Shown here: one piece after another, positions 33,607 to 42,913 of the stretch
How the letters are laid out: every line of letters begins with the position of its first letter
Position numbering within the stretch: the stretch's first letter is position 1
From: Psychromonas sp. CNPT3
GTDB lineage: Bacteria > Pseudomonadota > Gammaproteobacteria > Enterobacterales > Psychromonadaceae
Assembly: GCF_000153405.2 (NCBI RefSeq)
Contig: NC_020802.1
Span: 55,883-119,882 of the forward strand
Length of the DNA: 64,000 nt
Reading direction: 5' to 3'
Translations under genes and position numbers: made by a program
The notes under the pieces: generated by a model
Told to the model about the DNA's origin: nothing
The model's input: only the letters and a program-made list of their open reading frames with translations
Databases searched by the model: none

Positions 33607-34869
33607 CTAAGGTAAAACATGTTCACCTGCCCATAAGTTACGATGTTCTTCTCGCTCTCGTACAATAAAGGCTTTTTCAGAGTCGACCATGACCTCTACG
33701 GGGCGGCAACGAGAATTATAATTAGAGCTCATTGTTGATCCATAAGCGCCACTGCTACGTACGGCTAAATAATCACCTTCTGCAACAGACAACGTACGAT
33801 CTTTACCTAAGAAATCAGCACTTTCACAAATTGGGCCTACGATATCATAATTACGCTCAGGTCGAATCGTTGAGGTTTGTAGTTTATTATTAATCGGAAT
33901 AATTTCTTGCCATGCATTATATAAAGCAGGGCGTAGCAAATCATTCATGGCGGCATCGACAATGGCAAAGTTTTTTTGCTCATTAATTTTCAAATATTCA
34001 ACTTTAGTTATTAATACACCCGCATTGGCCATAATAGAACGACCGGGTTCAAACAATAATTTTAAGTTTCGAGAGCCCATTTTCTTGATGATTTCACGCA
34101 TATAGTCTTCAGGCTCAGGTGGTGTTTCATTTTGGTAAGGTACGCCTAAGCCACCCCCTAAATCCAAATGCGTAATAGTGATACCTACCTCTTCTAACTC
34201 ATCGATTAAAACGAGTAATTTATCGAGCGCTTCAAGAAAAGGGGCTAATGTGGTTATTTGTGATCCAATATGACAATCTACGCCTTTTATCTCAATAAAT
34301 TCAAGACGCTCTGCAAGGAGATAAACATTGAGAGCTTGTTCAATTTCGATTCCAAATTTATTTTCTTTCAATCCCGTTGAGATGTAAGGATGTGTGCCGG
34401 CATCAATATTGGGGTTAATGCGAATAGAAATGGGTGCTTTTATGTTTAAGCTTTGAGCCACACTATTTATGCGATATAACTCTGAGATAGACTCAATATT
34501 AAAACAAAAGATAGAGGCTTGTAATGCGGTTGCTATTTCAATCTCTGTTTTACCGACGCCAGAGAAAACCACTTTTTTAGGATCGCCACCGGCTTGGATC
34601 ACGCGCAGTAGTTCACCCGCAGAGACGATATCAAAACCCGATCCTAAGCGCGCCATGATATTTAAAACCCCTAGATTAGAGTTGGCTTTAACAGCGTAGC
34701 AAATCATATGCGGGTAAGCGCTGGCTGCTTTATCTAAACCTTTCCAGTGACGCTCAATGGTGGCGCGTGAATAGACATAAGCAGGTGTTCCCGCTTTTTT
34801 AATGATATCTTCAATGGCAACATCTTCCACAAAAAGACGCCCGTCTGTTTGATAATTAAAGTGATCCAA
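33607..34869 (-). CDS. lysA: Diaminopimelate decarboxylase
   Basis: A 420-residue PLP enzyme of the alanine-racemase fold that makes lysine from meso-diaminopimelate. The PLP lysine is in CYAVKANSN (~60). HIGSQ, the GGGLGVPY phosphate loop, EPGRS and the C-terminal CESAD/SGAYGSTMSS motifs are all present. The start is a TTG at 34869 with a strong AGAGGG seven bases before it; no nearby in-frame ATG fits as well. It is followed by dapF and preceded by an intergenic repeat copy and lptM. Confidence 0.96.
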   Translation of the reverse strand: MDHFNYQTDGRLFVEDVAIEDIIKKAGTPAYVYSRATIERHWKGLDKAASAYPHMICYAVKANSNLGVLNIMARLGSGFDIVSAGELLRVIQAGGDPKKVVFSGVGKTEIEIATALQASIFCFNIESISELYRINSVAQSLNIKAPISIRINPNIDAGTHPYISTGLKENKFGIEIEQALNVYLLAERLEFIEIKGVDCHIGSQITTLAPFLEALDKLLVLIDELEEVGITITHLDLGGGLGVPYQNETPPEPEDYMREIIKKMGSRNLKLLFEPGRSIMANAGVLITKVEYLKINEQKNFAIVDAAMNDLLRPALYNAWQEIIPINNKLQTSTIRPERNYDIVGPICESADFLGKDRTLSVAEGDYLAVRSSGAYGSTMSSNYNSRCRPVEVMVDSEKAFIVREREEHRNLWAGEHVLP

Positions 34870-34914
34870 TTTTAAACCCTCTTTATTTTATATGTCTCAG
34901 TGATCTCGTTTAGT

Positions 34915-35025
34915 TATACCAATGCAATTAATGAATCGTGTATTACTCAGGGGAAATTAGCACTAGCAAGGCGTGAGTTACAGGAGATAGTTGATCTCAC
35001 TTCAAAACTCACAGCGCAGGATAAT
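34915..35025 (+). repeat. Dispersed TTATACC element, copy A
   Basis: From GTTATACCAA to ACTCACAGCGCAGG this intergenic segment closely matches 42374-42488. It holds an internal inverted repeat GTGAGTT (34973) / AACTCAC (35006). It fills the gap between lptM and lysA. The element is non-coding; a reading frame across it has no ribosome site. It resembles a small dispersed or MITE-like repeat. Confidence 0.72.
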
Positions 35026-35043
35026 TTCAACAAGCAAGACGGA

Positions 35044-35232
35044 TCATCGTTTAGTTACTTTGGTATTACCCGCTATTACATTGGTTTGCTCTGTTTTATT
35101 GTTCGTATCTACCTGTTGTATCACTTCTTTTTGTTGTGGCGGTTGAACGCGATATAAAGGGCCACTCATGCCACAAGCACTCAAAAACGTCAGTAATAAT
35201 ATTGGAGCTAAGATTTTATATCGCTTTTTCAT
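35044..35232 (-). CDS. lptM: Small lipoprotein LptM (YifL family)
   Basis: A 62-residue outer-membrane lipoprotein. The lipobox LSAC lies at ~17-20 and is followed by GMSGPLYRV, the hallmark CG-x-GPLY of LptM, which helps the LPS translocon LptDE to fold. Place between cyaY and lysA matches the conserved neighbourhood. The rest of the chain is low-complexity and Q/T/N-rich, as usual. Confidence 0.92.
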   Translation of the reverse strand: MKKRYKILAPILLLTFLSACGMSGPLYRVQPPQQKEVIQQVDTNNKTEQTNVIAGNTKVTKR

Positions 35233-35391
35233 GGCATATTCTCGTTGAATAATACTAGCACGTTATATTTTCATTACACGTGTGCCTGGTATTTGTTGTA
35301 TTTATGTTGCATTTTCATGGGTGGATTTTGCATCTTTAACTTGCACCAGTATATAATCGCATTTCATGGTTAAAAGCAAAGGATAAGTAAA

Positions 35392-35706
35392 ATGAATGAT
35401 AGCGAATATTTAGAGTTAATTGAGCAGTTATATCAAAAAATTGAAGATTGTATTGAAGAATCTGGCGCGAGTGTAGATTGTGACAGGAATGCGGGGTTAT
35501 TAACCCTTGAATTTGATAACCGTAGTAAACTTATTATTAATCGTCAGCAACCGTTACAACAGGTTTGGCTGGCAACTATTGAAAATGGTCACCACTATGA
35601 TCATAAAGATGGGTTGTGGATTGATGATCGCAGTGGCGCCGAGTTTTTAAGTTTTTTAAGTAAAGCTATTTACAAACAATCTGGCGAAAGCATTGTTTTT
35701 AAATGA
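35392..35706 (+). CDS. cyaY: Frataxin-family protein CyaY
   Basis: A 104-residue cytosolic protein (E. coli 106) that binds iron and tunes IscS-driven iron-sulfur cluster assembly. It has the acidic first helix (YLELIEQLYQKIEDCIEES), the TLEFDNRSKLIINRQQP strand block with QVWLAT and the C-terminal helix. It is divergent from lptM, as in E. coli. Confidence 0.95.
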   Translation: MNDSEYLELIEQLYQKIEDCIEESGASVDCDRNAGLLTLEFDNRSKLIINRQQPLQQVWLATIENGHHYDHKDGLWIDDRSGAEFLSFLSKAIYKQSGESIVFK

Positions 35707-35708
35707 TT

Positions 35709-35900
35709 TTATTTGTGTTCAATATATAGAAAACGTTTGCGTAGGTAGATAGACGTTGCGCCTAAAAGCGTTACAGCAGATAGTGCAAGCAGATGATAAG
35801 GCTGATAGCCTTGTATAAAAACATCAAACAACATAAATAAAGAGCAAGTAAGTAAAGTGCTTCGTGTTATTTCATTGAGCAGTTTTTTGTGAGCCATCAT
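35709..35900 (-). CDS. Small two-helix membrane protein, unknown function
   Basis: A 63-residue protein from the ATG at 35900, which has a strong AAAGGGAGA eight bases upstream; a longer open frame to 35960 is less likely. Two hydrophobic segments (~11-30 and ~34-51) with a short loop between them and a basic C-terminal end (YLRKRFLYIEHK). I do not recognise the family. It is convergent with cyaY (2-base gap) and has no partner gene. Confidence 0.62.
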   Translation of the reverse strand: MMAHKKLLNEITRSTLLTCSLFMLFDVFIQGYQPYHLLALSAVTLLGATSIYLRKRFLYIEHK

Positions 35901-36080
35901 ATTTTGATCTCCCTTTAATTGCTTATCTTTAAACGATAGAGCAAGATAAATAATAATCAAAACATTTATTTTATTCTGTCACGCTGAGACAATGATTTGT
36001 TCGGGAAATGATGCATTGAGTACAAAAATGCACACTGAAAGTTGTAGCGTGTTTGTTAAAACTAAGCGAGATTGTTAAAA

Positions 36081-36566
36081 ATGAAAACAGTTATTTTCCC
36101 TGGAACGTTCGATCCGGTGACCTTTGGACATTTGGATTTATTAACGCGGGCGGCGCGCCTTGCTGATAAAGTCATTGTGGCTGTGGCACTTAACGACAGT
36201 AAAAAAACACTTTTTAGTATAGATGAGCGTTGCGCACTACTTAGACAAGCCAGTGCAGATATCGGTAATGTTGAAATTGTGCCTTTTTGTGGATTGTTAG
36301 CTGATTTTGCCAAGAAAAATGAGGCGGTGGCGTTAGTGCGAGGCATCCGTGGTAGCGGAGATGTCGATTATGAGATGCAATTGTCGCATCTTAATAAAGT
36401 ATTAGATCCACAGTTAGAAACGATTTTATTGGTTGCCAGTAGCCGAAGTAGTTTTATATCGTCGACTGTCGTAAAAGAAGTTTTTAAACATGGTGGAGAT
36501 ATTCGGCAGTTCGCGCCATTGATCGTTTTGCAAGCTTTACGGGAAAAACAGCAAGATCAGAAATAA
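36081..36566 (+). CDS. coaD: Phosphopantetheine adenylyltransferase
   Basis: A 161-residue cytosolic enzyme (E. coli 159) for the fourth step of coenzyme A synthesis, joining AMP to 4'-phosphopantetheine. The nucleotidyltransferase motif PGTFDPVTFGHLDL opens the protein; the second motif is SSRSSFISSTVVKEV (an ISSTxVRE-type segment). I chose the ATG at 36081; an in-frame TTG nine bases earlier is possible. It is convergent with mutM. CoaBC, which acts earlier in the same pathway, is encoded 2.5 kb away. Confidence 0.97.
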   Translation: MKTVIFPGTFDPVTFGHLDLLTRAARLADKVIVAVALNDSKKTLFSIDERCALLRQASADIGNVEIVPFCGLLADFAKKNEAVALVRGIRGSGDVDYEMQLSHLNKVLDPQLETILLVASSRSSFISSTVVKEVFKHGGDIRQFAPLIVLQALREKQQDQK

Positions 36567-36647
36567 GTCAATTCCTCAACGAGCACATTGTAAATAAAGC
36601 GCCTTACTGCTCCGTAAACGCACACAGCCCCCTTAAAACCAAGTATT

Positions 36648-36695
36648 AACACCTAAACCGCCTTTTATCTCCTTTCTTCTTTAGGTGGTTTTTTT
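36648..36695 (+). terminator. Intrinsic terminator after coaD
   Basis: AACACCTAAA pairs with TTTAGGTGgTT across a 22-base pyrimidine-rich loop and is followed by seven T. Confidence 0.72.
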
Positions 36696-36702
36696 GGCGC
36701 AT

Positions 36703-36733
36703 AAAGAGCTTGGAGTTTCATCGCTCTTTTTTT
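36703..36733 (+). terminator. Second hairpin with T tract between coaD and mutM
   Basis: Stem AAAGAGC/GCTCTTT followed by T residues, touching the mutM stop codon. Being nearly symmetric, it could serve both convergent transcripts. Confidence 0.6.
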
Positions 36734-37544
36734 ATGTTTGGCAGTGTGCACAAAACACGCTATTGCGTCCCGCGAGCTTGATGGCATCTAAAGGTTTTTG
36801 ACAAGAGGGACAAGGCGCTCCTGCTTTTCCATAAATATGTAAGGTTTGTTGAAAATATCCCGGTTTCCCATCTCCACCGACAAAATCTTTTAAGGTGGTG
36901 CCACCTTGCTCGATTGCCAGTATTAACACTTTTTTTATTTCTAAAACCAATCGCTGATAACGTGCGAGAGATATCTGACTGGCACTACGTGTGGGCCGAA
37001 GCGCACTTAAAAAAAGCGCTTCGGTTGCATAAATATTACCGACACCGGTTACCACCTTTTGATCCATAATAAATTGTTTAACGGGCAGTTTTCGTCGTTT
37101 ACTCAGGTGATGTAGATATTCTCCGCTGAACTGTTCCGTTAAAGGCTCTACGCCAAGATGGCTGAGTAACTTGTGTGCATAAGGATCAGAGCCTAGCCAT
37201 AAAATAGCACCAAAACGTCTCGGGTCGGTATAACGCAATAGGCAAGAATCAAAGATAAAGTCGGCATGATCGTGTTTTTCAGGGGGCGTGTTTAAATTAC
37301 AAACGCGTAAACTACCCGACATACCAAGATGTATTAATAACGTGCCGGAGTTAAAGTTAAGTAACAAATACTTAGCACGTCGATCAATGGATAATAGTTC
37401 TTTTTGCACTAGGTGAACGCTTAGATCCGTTGGGATCTCCCAACGTAATTGCCTTTGGCGGATATCAATACGAGTTATTTTTTTAGCAAGAATATATTTG
37501 CTAAGGCCACGGCGTGTCGTTTCAACTTCTGGCAATTCAGGCAC
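36732..37544 (-). CDS. mutM: Formamidopyrimidine-DNA glycosylase
   Basis: A 270-residue base-excision repair enzyme (E. coli 269) that removes 8-oxoguanine and opened purines. Catalytic Pro2 and Glu3 are in PELPEVETTRRG, the H2TH motif has the conserved VGNIYA, and the C-terminal zinc finger has Cys pairs CPSC and CAHC. The start is a GTG at 37544 with GGAGAG just upstream. Confidence 0.98.
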   Translation of the reverse strand: MPELPEVETTRRGLSKYILAKKITRIDIRQRQLRWEIPTDLSVHLVQKELLSIDRRAKYLLLNFNSGTLLIHLGMSGSLRVCNLNTPPEKHDHADFIFDSCLLRYTDPRRFGAILWLGSDPYAHKLLSHLGVEPLTEQFSGEYLHHLSKRRKLPVKQFIMDQKVVTGVGNIYATEALFLSALRPTRSASQISLARYQRLVLEIKKVLILAIEQGGTTLKDFVGGDGKPGYFQQTLHIYGKAGAPCPSCQKPLDAIKLAGRNSVFCAHCQT

Positions 37545-37626
37545 ATTCTCTCCTTACAATAAGATATCCATATTAGATCAGATACTAAACCCATCTGGCT
37601 TACTGATATGCATCGGGATAAATATA

Positions 37627-38076
37627 TTATTGACCTAAAAATAAAGGTAATTGTTGTTGATTGAGTAACAGAGCCTGTTCATTATTGCGCTGCAGCAAAT
37701 AATGATCGCCTTGCTGGATCAATTGAATAATGATGGGTTGTGCGTTATTGGCGGTGTAAACTTGCATAACAAAGGGATCATTCGGTGTTTTTACAATAGC
37801 TTCTGAAGGGAGCTCAATATTTTGCCAATTATGTACTAGCAGGGCCAGTTGCTCTTCAGATAAACCTAAAGAAGGCTCACTTATCCAGCTTCTTCCATTA
37901 CGTTTAAGGCTAAAGTCAGGTGTTTTAATTTCTATAATGACTAACTGTGAGTCAATCAAGGTGTGATCATTATGTTTTACTTTTAATAATAGTTTCTGGC
38001 TAAAATTAAAAAGAAAGAAGATGATCAAAATGCCGAAAATCAGTACATTATTCCAACCTCTTTTAGATAAACGCAT
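37627..38076 (-). CDS. Single-pass membrane protein, unknown function
   Basis: A 149-residue protein from the ATG at 38076, which has the strong ribosome site AGGAGGGA. A longer frame to 38142 would run through the rpmG terminator, so it is rejected. A basic start (MRLSKRGW) is followed by a membrane helix (~10-28) and a ~120-residue extracytoplasmic part with Q-rich end. I recognise only the place, between mutM and rpmG, where related marine gammaproteobacteria also carry a small membrane protein. No function can be given. Confidence 0.72.
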   Translation of the reverse strand: MRLSKRGWNNVLIFGILIIFFLFNFSQKLLLKVKHNDHTLIDSQLVIIEIKTPDFSLKRNGRSWISEPSLGLSEEQLALLVHNWQNIELPSEAIVKTPNDPFVMQVYTANNAQPIIIQLIQQGDHYLLQRNNEQALLLNQQQLPLFLGQ

Positions 38077-38100
38077 ATTTCCCTCCTTTTTTAGATATAA

Positions 38101-38130
38101 AAAAACCCAGTATAGACTGGGTTTCTTTTT
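38101..38130 (-). terminator. Intrinsic terminator after rpmG
   Basis: Stem AAACCCAGT/ACTGGGTTT with loop ATAG. On the minus strand it ends in TTTTTTTA. It lies ~15 bases past the rpmG stop codon. Confidence 0.88.
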
Positions 38131-38144
38131 AGATAAAATCAAAA

Positions 38145-38300
38145 TTACTTGATTTTGCCTTCTTTGTACATAACATGCTTACGTACAACAGGATCAAACT
38201 TTTTGATCTCAAATTTTCCAGGCATAGTCTTTTTATTTTTATCAGTAGTATAAAAATGGCCAGTACCAGCACTTGAATTTAAACGAATTTTATCGCGCAT
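38145..38300 (-). CDS. rpmG: 50S ribosomal protein L33
   Basis: Translating the minus strand from 38300 gives a 51-residue protein beginning [17 protein letters not shown] and ending MYKEGKIK, a clear match to L33 (E. coli 55). It has no CxxC zinc pairs, so it is the zinc-independent type. It lies 11 bases after rpmB, the standard rpmB-rpmG operon. Confidence 0.97.
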   Translation of the reverse strand: MRDKIRLNSSAGTGHFYTTDKNKKTMPGKFEIKKFDPVVRKHVMYKEGKIK

Positions 38301-38311
38301 TTTACTGCTCC

Positions 38312-38548
38312 TTAAACTTTAATACCATTAGCACGGATATCAGCAAGAACTGTATCAATACCTTTTTTGTCGATGATACGCATACCTTTAGTAGTTAGGC
38401 GTAATTTAACAAAACGGTTCTCACTTTCAACCCAAAAACGATGGGATTGAAGGTTTGGTAAGAAACGACGTCGTGTGCGGTTCTTTGCGTGTGATACATT
38501 GTTACCAGTAGCGGGACGCTTACCTGTAACTTGACATACTCTAGACAT
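38312..38548 (-). CDS. rpmB: 50S ribosomal protein L28
   Basis: A 78-residue large-subunit protein. It starts [20 protein letters not shown] and carries the basic [12 protein letters not shown] segment, as in E. coli L28 (78 residues). A second overlapping frame on this strand is not a gene. Confidence 0.98.
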   Translation of the reverse strand: MSRVCQVTGKRPATGNNVSHAKNRTRRRFLPNLQSHRFWVESENRFVKLRLTTKGMRIIDKKGIDTVLADIRANGIKV

Positions 38549-38633
38549 GTCTTAGTCTCCAAAATAATAGTTTTACTCGAGCAAAATAGTCGAACACCTT
38601 TTTTAGCCGTCGCCAAAGGCGTCGAGGGCGCAT

Positions 38634-38662
38634 TTTATACATGATTGAGTATGAAAGATCAA
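38634..38662 (-). promoter_or_regulatory. Sigma-70 promoter of rpmB-rpmG
   Basis: On the minus strand: TTGATC, a 17-base spacer, then TATAAA, followed by a GC-rich discriminator (ATGCGCCC) typical of growth-rate-controlled genes. The leader to the ATG holds a small hairpin CGCC-ttt-GGCG flanked by further complementary bases (38604-38625), which might be a control site. Confidence 0.75.
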
Positions 38663-39078
38663 CAGAAGTGTGAATTAATGTCTTAAATCTAGCCATTTTT
38701 TGCAAAATAATTGTTATTTAGGGTTTTTCAACCCGAAATCGAACAAAAAAACAGCAATAAATTAAAGTTTAAAATAGTGGATTTATAGCTGTTTTTAGCC
38801 TTAAAACAGCCATTATTAGATTATTTTTTAACGCTAATATAACGTTTTTTTTAAGAGTTCTGCTACCTTTAATTACGGCATTTATTTTCAATATAAATAC
38901 GCGATAAAAAGGCGATTAAAAGATCAAATTAGATGTTTTTTTTCGCTTTTTTTTTGTTTTATTTAAAGTTCAACGTATTAAAATTGTAATGCATTATTTT
39001 AAATCTCTTTTATTTTGTCACATATTGAGAAAGGGGTTTGTGTTATTCTAGGCCTCCTTTTATTGACGAGTTTTGTTT
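38663..39078. other. AT-rich intergenic region upstream of coaBC
   Basis: About 416 bases with no credible gene. It contains several long A and T tracts (for example 38937-38958), which suggests curved DNA or a promoter upstream region. The radC gene often found here in relatives is absent. The coaBC promoter should lie near the right end, but I cannot assign it firmly. Confidence 0.5.
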
Positions 39079-40323
39079 ATGTCTATTGCTACGCATTTGT
39101 TAGTGGGAAAAAAAATATTATTGGGAATTTCGGGAGGCATTGCCGCATATAAATGTGCAGAGCTGACGCGACGCCTAAAAGATCAAGGTGCTGATGTACG
39201 TGTGGTAATGACGAAATCTGCACAAGAATTTATTACACCACTGACGATGCAAGCGGTCTCAGGGCATATGGTCGCAACGTCCTTGTTAGATCCACAGGCA
39301 CAGGCGGGAATGGGTCATATTGAATTAAGTAAATGGGCGGATATGATCTTGCTTGCTCCTGCAACGGCCAATTTAATCGCACGCCTACACAGTGGTTTTG
39401 CCGATGAGTTACTGACAACCCTCTGCTTAGCTTCTACGGCGCCAATTGTGATCGCACCTGCGATGAATATGAATATGTATTTAGCAGCAGCCACCCAATA
39501 TAATTTAGAAATATTAGAAAAACGTCATTTTCTAATATGGGGTCCGGGTGAAGGGATACAAGCGTGTGGTGATATAGGCCCGGGTCGAATGCTAGATACG
39601 GATGACTTAGTGCAACGTGTCGTTGCCTTTTTTACGCCTCAAGAAAGTACCTTACAAGGTATTAATATTACTATTACGGCAGGCCCTACCCAAGAAGCAT
39701 TAGATCCTGTGCGTTATATTAGCAATCATAGTTCAGGTAAAATGGGCTTTGCACTCGCTTCTGTGGCCGCCCAGTGGGGCGCAAATGTCACATTAATAAG
39801 TGGTCCTACACCTTTGCCAACGCCTCCAAAAGTACGCCGAGAAAAAATCATCAGCGCGCAACAGATGCTCACCGCGAGCCTTAATACATTAGGGCCGTGC
39901 GATATTTTTATTGGGTGCGCCGCGGTAGCTGATTATCGAGCAAAAGATATTTGTCAGCAAAAAATAAAAAAAACATCCCAAGATGAAGAGTTAACACTTT
40001 GCTTAGTGAAAAACCCTGATATTATCGCAAGCGTAGCTAAACATGAAAATCGACCTTATTGTGTCGGCTTCGCTGCAGAAACACAATCCCTAGAACAGTA
40101 CGCTAAAGCGAAATTAAAAAGTAAAAACTTAGATTTAATCGCCGCTAATGACGTGGCGAAAGAGGGGCAAGGTTTCAATAGTGACCAAAATGCTCTAACG
40201 GTGTTTTCCAGTAGACAAAAGTTTGATATCAAGCTTGCTGATAAACAAGAAGTGGCTCGGCAGTTATTGAATATCATCGCAGAACAATATAAAAAAACCT
40301 TAACGCGAGAGCAAAAAAAATGA
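39079..40323 (+). CDS. coaBC: Bifunctional phosphopantothenoylcysteine decarboxylase / phosphopantothenate-cysteine ligase
   Basis: A 414-residue cytosolic enzyme for two successive steps of coenzyme A synthesis. The N-terminal flavoprotein decarboxylase (CoaC, ~1-190) has [11 protein letters not shown], the catalytic His in [11 protein letters not shown] and PAMNMNMY. The C-terminal ligase (CoaB) has [24 protein letters not shown] and the [10 protein letters not shown] segment. I chose the ATG at 39079; an in-frame TTG lies six bases before it. It overlaps dut by four bases (ATGA). Confidence 0.97.
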   Translation: MSIATHLLVGKKILLGISGGIAAYKCAELTRRLKDQGADVRVVMTKSAQEFITPLTMQAVSGHMVATSLLDPQAQAGMGHIELSKWADMILLAPATANLIARLHSGFADELLTTLCLASTAPIVIAPAMNMNMYLAAATQYNLEILEKRHFLIWGPGEGIQACGDIGPGRMLDTDDLVQRVVAFFTPQESTLQGINITITAGPTQEALDPVRYISNHSSGKMGFALASVAAQWGANVTLISGPTPLPTPPKVRREKIISAQQMLTASLNTLGPCDIFIGCAAVADYRAKDICQQKIKKTSQDEELTLCLVKNPDIIASVAKHENRPYCVGFAAETQSLEQYAKAKLKSKNLDLIAANDVAKEGQGFNSDQNALTVFSSRQKFDIKLADKQEVARQLLNIIAEQYKKTLTREQKK

Positions 40324-40775
40324 AACAGATCCAACTTAAAATACTTGATCCTCGTATTGGTCATGAATTTCCATTTCCTAAGCATGCAACGTCAGGCTCA
40401 GCGGGAGTGGATTTATGTGCCTGTATTGACGAGCCTTTAATCCTTGCACCAGGAGAAACAAAACTGATTGCAACGGGTATTGCTATCCATATTGCCGATC
40501 CCACTTTGGCCGCAACAATTTTACCACGTTCGGGTTTAGGTCATAAACATGGTATTGTGCTGGGTAATTTGGTTGGGCTGATTGATTCGGATTATCATGG
40601 CCCTTTAATGGTATCTTGTTGGAATCGGAGTCAGACATCTTTTACACTTGTACCGGGTGAGCGCCTTGCTCAATTAGTTTTTCTACCCGTAGTACAGGTC
40701 TCGTTTGATGTGGTAGAAAGCTTTACCCAGACAGACAGAGGTGAAGGTGGTTTTGGGCATACGGGTAAGCTATAA
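40320..40775 (+). CDS. dut: dUTP diphosphatase (dUTPase)
   Basis: A 151-residue trimeric enzyme, the same length as E. coli Dut. It keeps uracil out of DNA and supplies dUMP for thymidylate. The five dUTPase motifs are in order: [37 protein letters not shown] and the C-terminal arm [10 protein letters not shown]. It lies in the coaBC-dut-slmA cluster, conserved with E. coli. Confidence 0.98.
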   Translation: MKQIQLKILDPRIGHEFPFPKHATSGSAGVDLCACIDEPLILAPGETKLIATGIAIHIADPTLAATILPRSGLGHKHGIVLGNLVGLIDSDYHGPLMVSCWNRSQTSFTLVPGERLAQLVFLPVVQVSFDVVESFTQTDRGEGGFGHTGKL

Positions 40776-40793
40776 CAGAGGGAATTGGTGAAC

Positions 40794-41396
40794 ATGGTTA
40801 CAACAACAGTGAAAAAAAAGATAAATCGCAAGGATGACATTTTACGTGCCCTTGCTGAAATGCTGGAAGGGAAACCGGGACAACGTATTACGACTGCAAA
40901 GCTTGCAAAACAAGTGGGTGTATCTGAAGCTGCGCTATATCGGCACTTTCCAAGTAAAGCGCGCATGTTTGAAGGCTTAATCGATTTTATTGAATCAACT
41001 ATTTTTACTCAGATCAATATTATTAAAGATCAACAAAAGCAAACCTTTACTCGTATTGAACACATTATGCATTTCTTATTGGGATTTGCAGAGCAAAATC
41101 CTGGTATCAGTCGCTTATTAACGGGGGATGCTCTCCAAGGTGAGAACGAACGTTTACAAGCGCGTATTGAACATGTTTTTCAAAAGTTAGAGTCTCAAAT
41201 AAAACAGATTTTACGAGAAAAACCGATGTTAGATGGTGCTAAACTACAAATGGATGAAGCTGTATTAGCGAATATGTTATTGGCTTATGTAGAAGGGCGC
41301 ATGCATCAATTTGTACGCAGTCAATTTAAACAAAAACCGACTCAAAACTTTAAAGTTCAGTGGTCATTCTTTTATAACCAACTAAAACAAAGCTAA
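40794..41396 (+). CDS. slmA: Nucleoid occlusion factor SlmA
   Basis: A 200-residue TetR-like DNA-binding protein (E. coli 198) that binds SBS sites on the chromosome and blocks FtsZ ring formation over the nucleoid. The helix-turn-helix is in [32 protein letters not shown] chose the ATG at 40794; TTG 40785 and GTG 40788 are in frame, and AGAGGGA at 40777-40783 could serve any of the three. Confidence 0.96.
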   Translation: MVTTTVKKKINRKDDILRALAEMLEGKPGQRITTAKLAKQVGVSEAALYRHFPSKARMFEGLIDFIESTIFTQINIIKDQQKQTFTRIEHIMHFLLGFAEQNPGISRLLTGDALQGENERLQARIEHVFQKLESQIKQILREKPMLDGAKLQMDEAVLANMLLAYVEGRMHQFVRSQFKQKPTQNFKVQWSFFYNQLKQS

Positions 41397-41410
41397 ATAA
41401 GGGTATAAAT

Positions 41411-42313
41411 ATGTCAGATGGGAAAATTGTAATAGAAGCGGTTGATGCAACAAAAGAGGTTGTAGTAGATAAACTTGTTGATGGCATCAATGTTGTAGAT
41501 AAAAGTTTTGATTGGGTTAATAACAATCAAGGTTTATTAATTGAGTATGGATTTAATATTGTTGCCGCGATTGCCACTATTGTCATTGGTATGATGGCCG
41601 CGAGTATGATTTCTAATACGTTAAATAAAATCATGACTAAGCGTAAATTAGACAGCACGATCGTTGATTTTGTTGCACACATGGTGAAATATGTGATTGT
41701 CGCCTTTGTGGTGATTGCTGCATTAGGTCGTATCGGTGTACAAACTACGTCCTTCATTGCGATCATTGGTGCTGCAGGCTTAGCGATTGGTTTGGCATTA
41801 CAAGGATCACTTTCAAACTTTGCATCCGGCGTGCTTATTATCATGTTACGTCCTTTTAAGGCTGGCGAATATATTGAAGCTGCGGGCGTTGCAGGTAGCG
41901 TTGAGTCAGTGCAAATTTTTGCAACCACATTGATAACAGTGGACAATAAATTTGTTGTTGTACCTAATTCAGCGATTTTAGGTGGCAACATTGTGAATTA
42001 CTCTCGCAAGCCAACCCGCCGTATCGATCTTACGATTGGGGTTAGTTACAATGCGGATTTAGCGAAAACGAAAGCGGTATTAGAAGCCGTTGTTAAGGCT
42101 AATGAATTAATTTTAAAATCTCCACAACCACAAATAGCGGTTGCTGAGCTAGCAGATTCTAGTGTTAATTTAGTGGTTCGTCCTTGGGTAAAAAGTGGCG
42201 ATTACTGGCCTGCACGCTTTGCGTTAATGGAAGCGATTAAAAATGCGTTAGATGAAGCTGAAATTGAGATCCCATATCCACAAATGGATGTGCATATGAA
42301 TAAAGAAGATTAA
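41411..42313 (+). CDS. mscS: Small-conductance mechanosensitive channel (MscS family)
   Basis: A 300-residue inner-membrane channel (E. coli MscS 286) that releases solutes on osmotic downshock. Three membrane helices lie at ~45-70, ~90-110 and ~118-150. The pore helix TM3 has the Gly/Ala pattern GAAGLAIGLALQGSLSNFASG, followed by the beta domain with PFKAGEYIEAAGVAGSVE. AGGG lies upstream of the ATG. It could be part of the slmA transcript (14-base gap) and ends at a strong terminator. Confidence 0.94.
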   Translation: MSDGKIVIEAVDATKEVVVDKLVDGINVVDKSFDWVNNNQGLLIEYGFNIVAAIATIVIGMMAASMISNTLNKIMTKRKLDSTIVDFVAHMVKYVIVAFVVIAALGRIGVQTTSFIAIIGAAGLAIGLALQGSLSNFASGVLIIMLRPFKAGEYIEAAGVAGSVESVQIFATTLITVDNKFVVVPNSAILGGNIVNYSRKPTRRIDLTIGVSYNADLAKTKAVLEAVVKANELILKSPQPQIAVAELADSSVNLVVRPWVKSGDYWPARFALMEAIKNALDEAEIEIPYPQMDVHMNKED

Positions 42314-42335
42314 TATCTAATTTGTTTTTATTTTT

Positions 42336-42374
42336 AAAAAGCCCCTTGTTGCGCGTCAATAAGGGGCTTTTTTG
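42336..42374 (+). terminator. Intrinsic terminator after mscS
   Basis: A perfect 12-bp stem AAAAAGCCCCTT/AAGGGGCTTTTT with a 13-base loop and a T run. Confidence 0.92.
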
Positions 42375-42488
42375 TTATACCAAAGGAATTAATTAAGTTT
42401 TCATGTATTGCGCCGGAAAAATTAACACTATCAAGGCGTGAGTTGTAGGAGATAGTTGTTCTCACTTCAAAACTCACAACGCAGGGTT
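42374..42488 (+). repeat. Dispersed TTATACC element, copy B
   Basis: Closely related to 34915-35025. Shared blocks are GTTATACCAA at the left, AAGGCGTGAGTT, GGAGATAGTTG and CTCACTTCAAAACTCACA. The internal inverted repeat GTGAGTT/AACTCAC is kept. It sits between the mscS terminator and the metJ stop codon. The remaining bases to 42586 hold no gene. Confidence 0.72.
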
Positions 42489-42586
42489 GTACTTAGGATG
42501 AAAAAGTATATGAGGGATTCTTTTTATATTGAAGAAAAAGCAGAAGAGGGAAATACAGAGGCCCCTGTGAGTAAAGAGGCTCTATC

Positions 42587-42841
42587 TTATACTTCTTTGT
42601 TTTTATCTAAATCGTCATCATCAGGCAAGGGTTGACCCGTATAAGCATGTAAAAAAGCTTCACAAAGCAATTCACTATTAGTGGCATGGCGTAAATTGTT
42701 AATTTGTCGACGCGTACGTTCATCAGTTAAAATTTGTAATACTTTGGTGGGGATAGAAACTGTGATCTTTTTTACTTGTTCACTTTTTTTCCCGTGCTCA
42801 GCATATGGGCTGATATATTCACCGTTCCAATCTTTAGACAT
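42587..42841 (-). CDS. metJ: Methionine regulon repressor MetJ, C-terminally short form
   Basis: An 84-residue ribbon-helix-helix repressor that uses S-adenosylmethionine as corepressor. Residues 6-76 match E. coli MetJ almost without change ([19 protein letters not shown], then the DNA-reading strand KKITVSIP and [15 protein letters not shown]). The protein stops after [11 protein letters not shown], about 21 residues before the E. coli end (105). Downstream bases do not encode the missing tail in any frame, so this is not a simple frameshift. Tandem met boxes just upstream point to autoregulation. Confidence 0.94.
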   Translation of the reverse strand: MSKDWNGEYISPYAEHGKKSEQVKKITVSIPTKVLQILTDERTRRQINNLRHATNSELLCEAFLHAYTGQPLPDDDDLDKNKEV

Positions 42842-42913
42842 GAAAATATCCTATTCACTTAAATCAATAATTTTAGAAGGGTATTTTAGCTGTTGTTGGT
42901 AATGATGGCAAAT

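Noticed and set aside
34900..35157. An 85-codon plus-strand frame between lysA and lptM
   Set aside because: It crosses the dispersed repeat and the reverse strand of lptM, and has no ribosome site.
38076..38142. Longer start for the membrane protein next to mutM
   Set aside because: It would encode through the rpmG terminator hairpin, and the strong AGGAGGGA site clearly serves the ATG at 38076.
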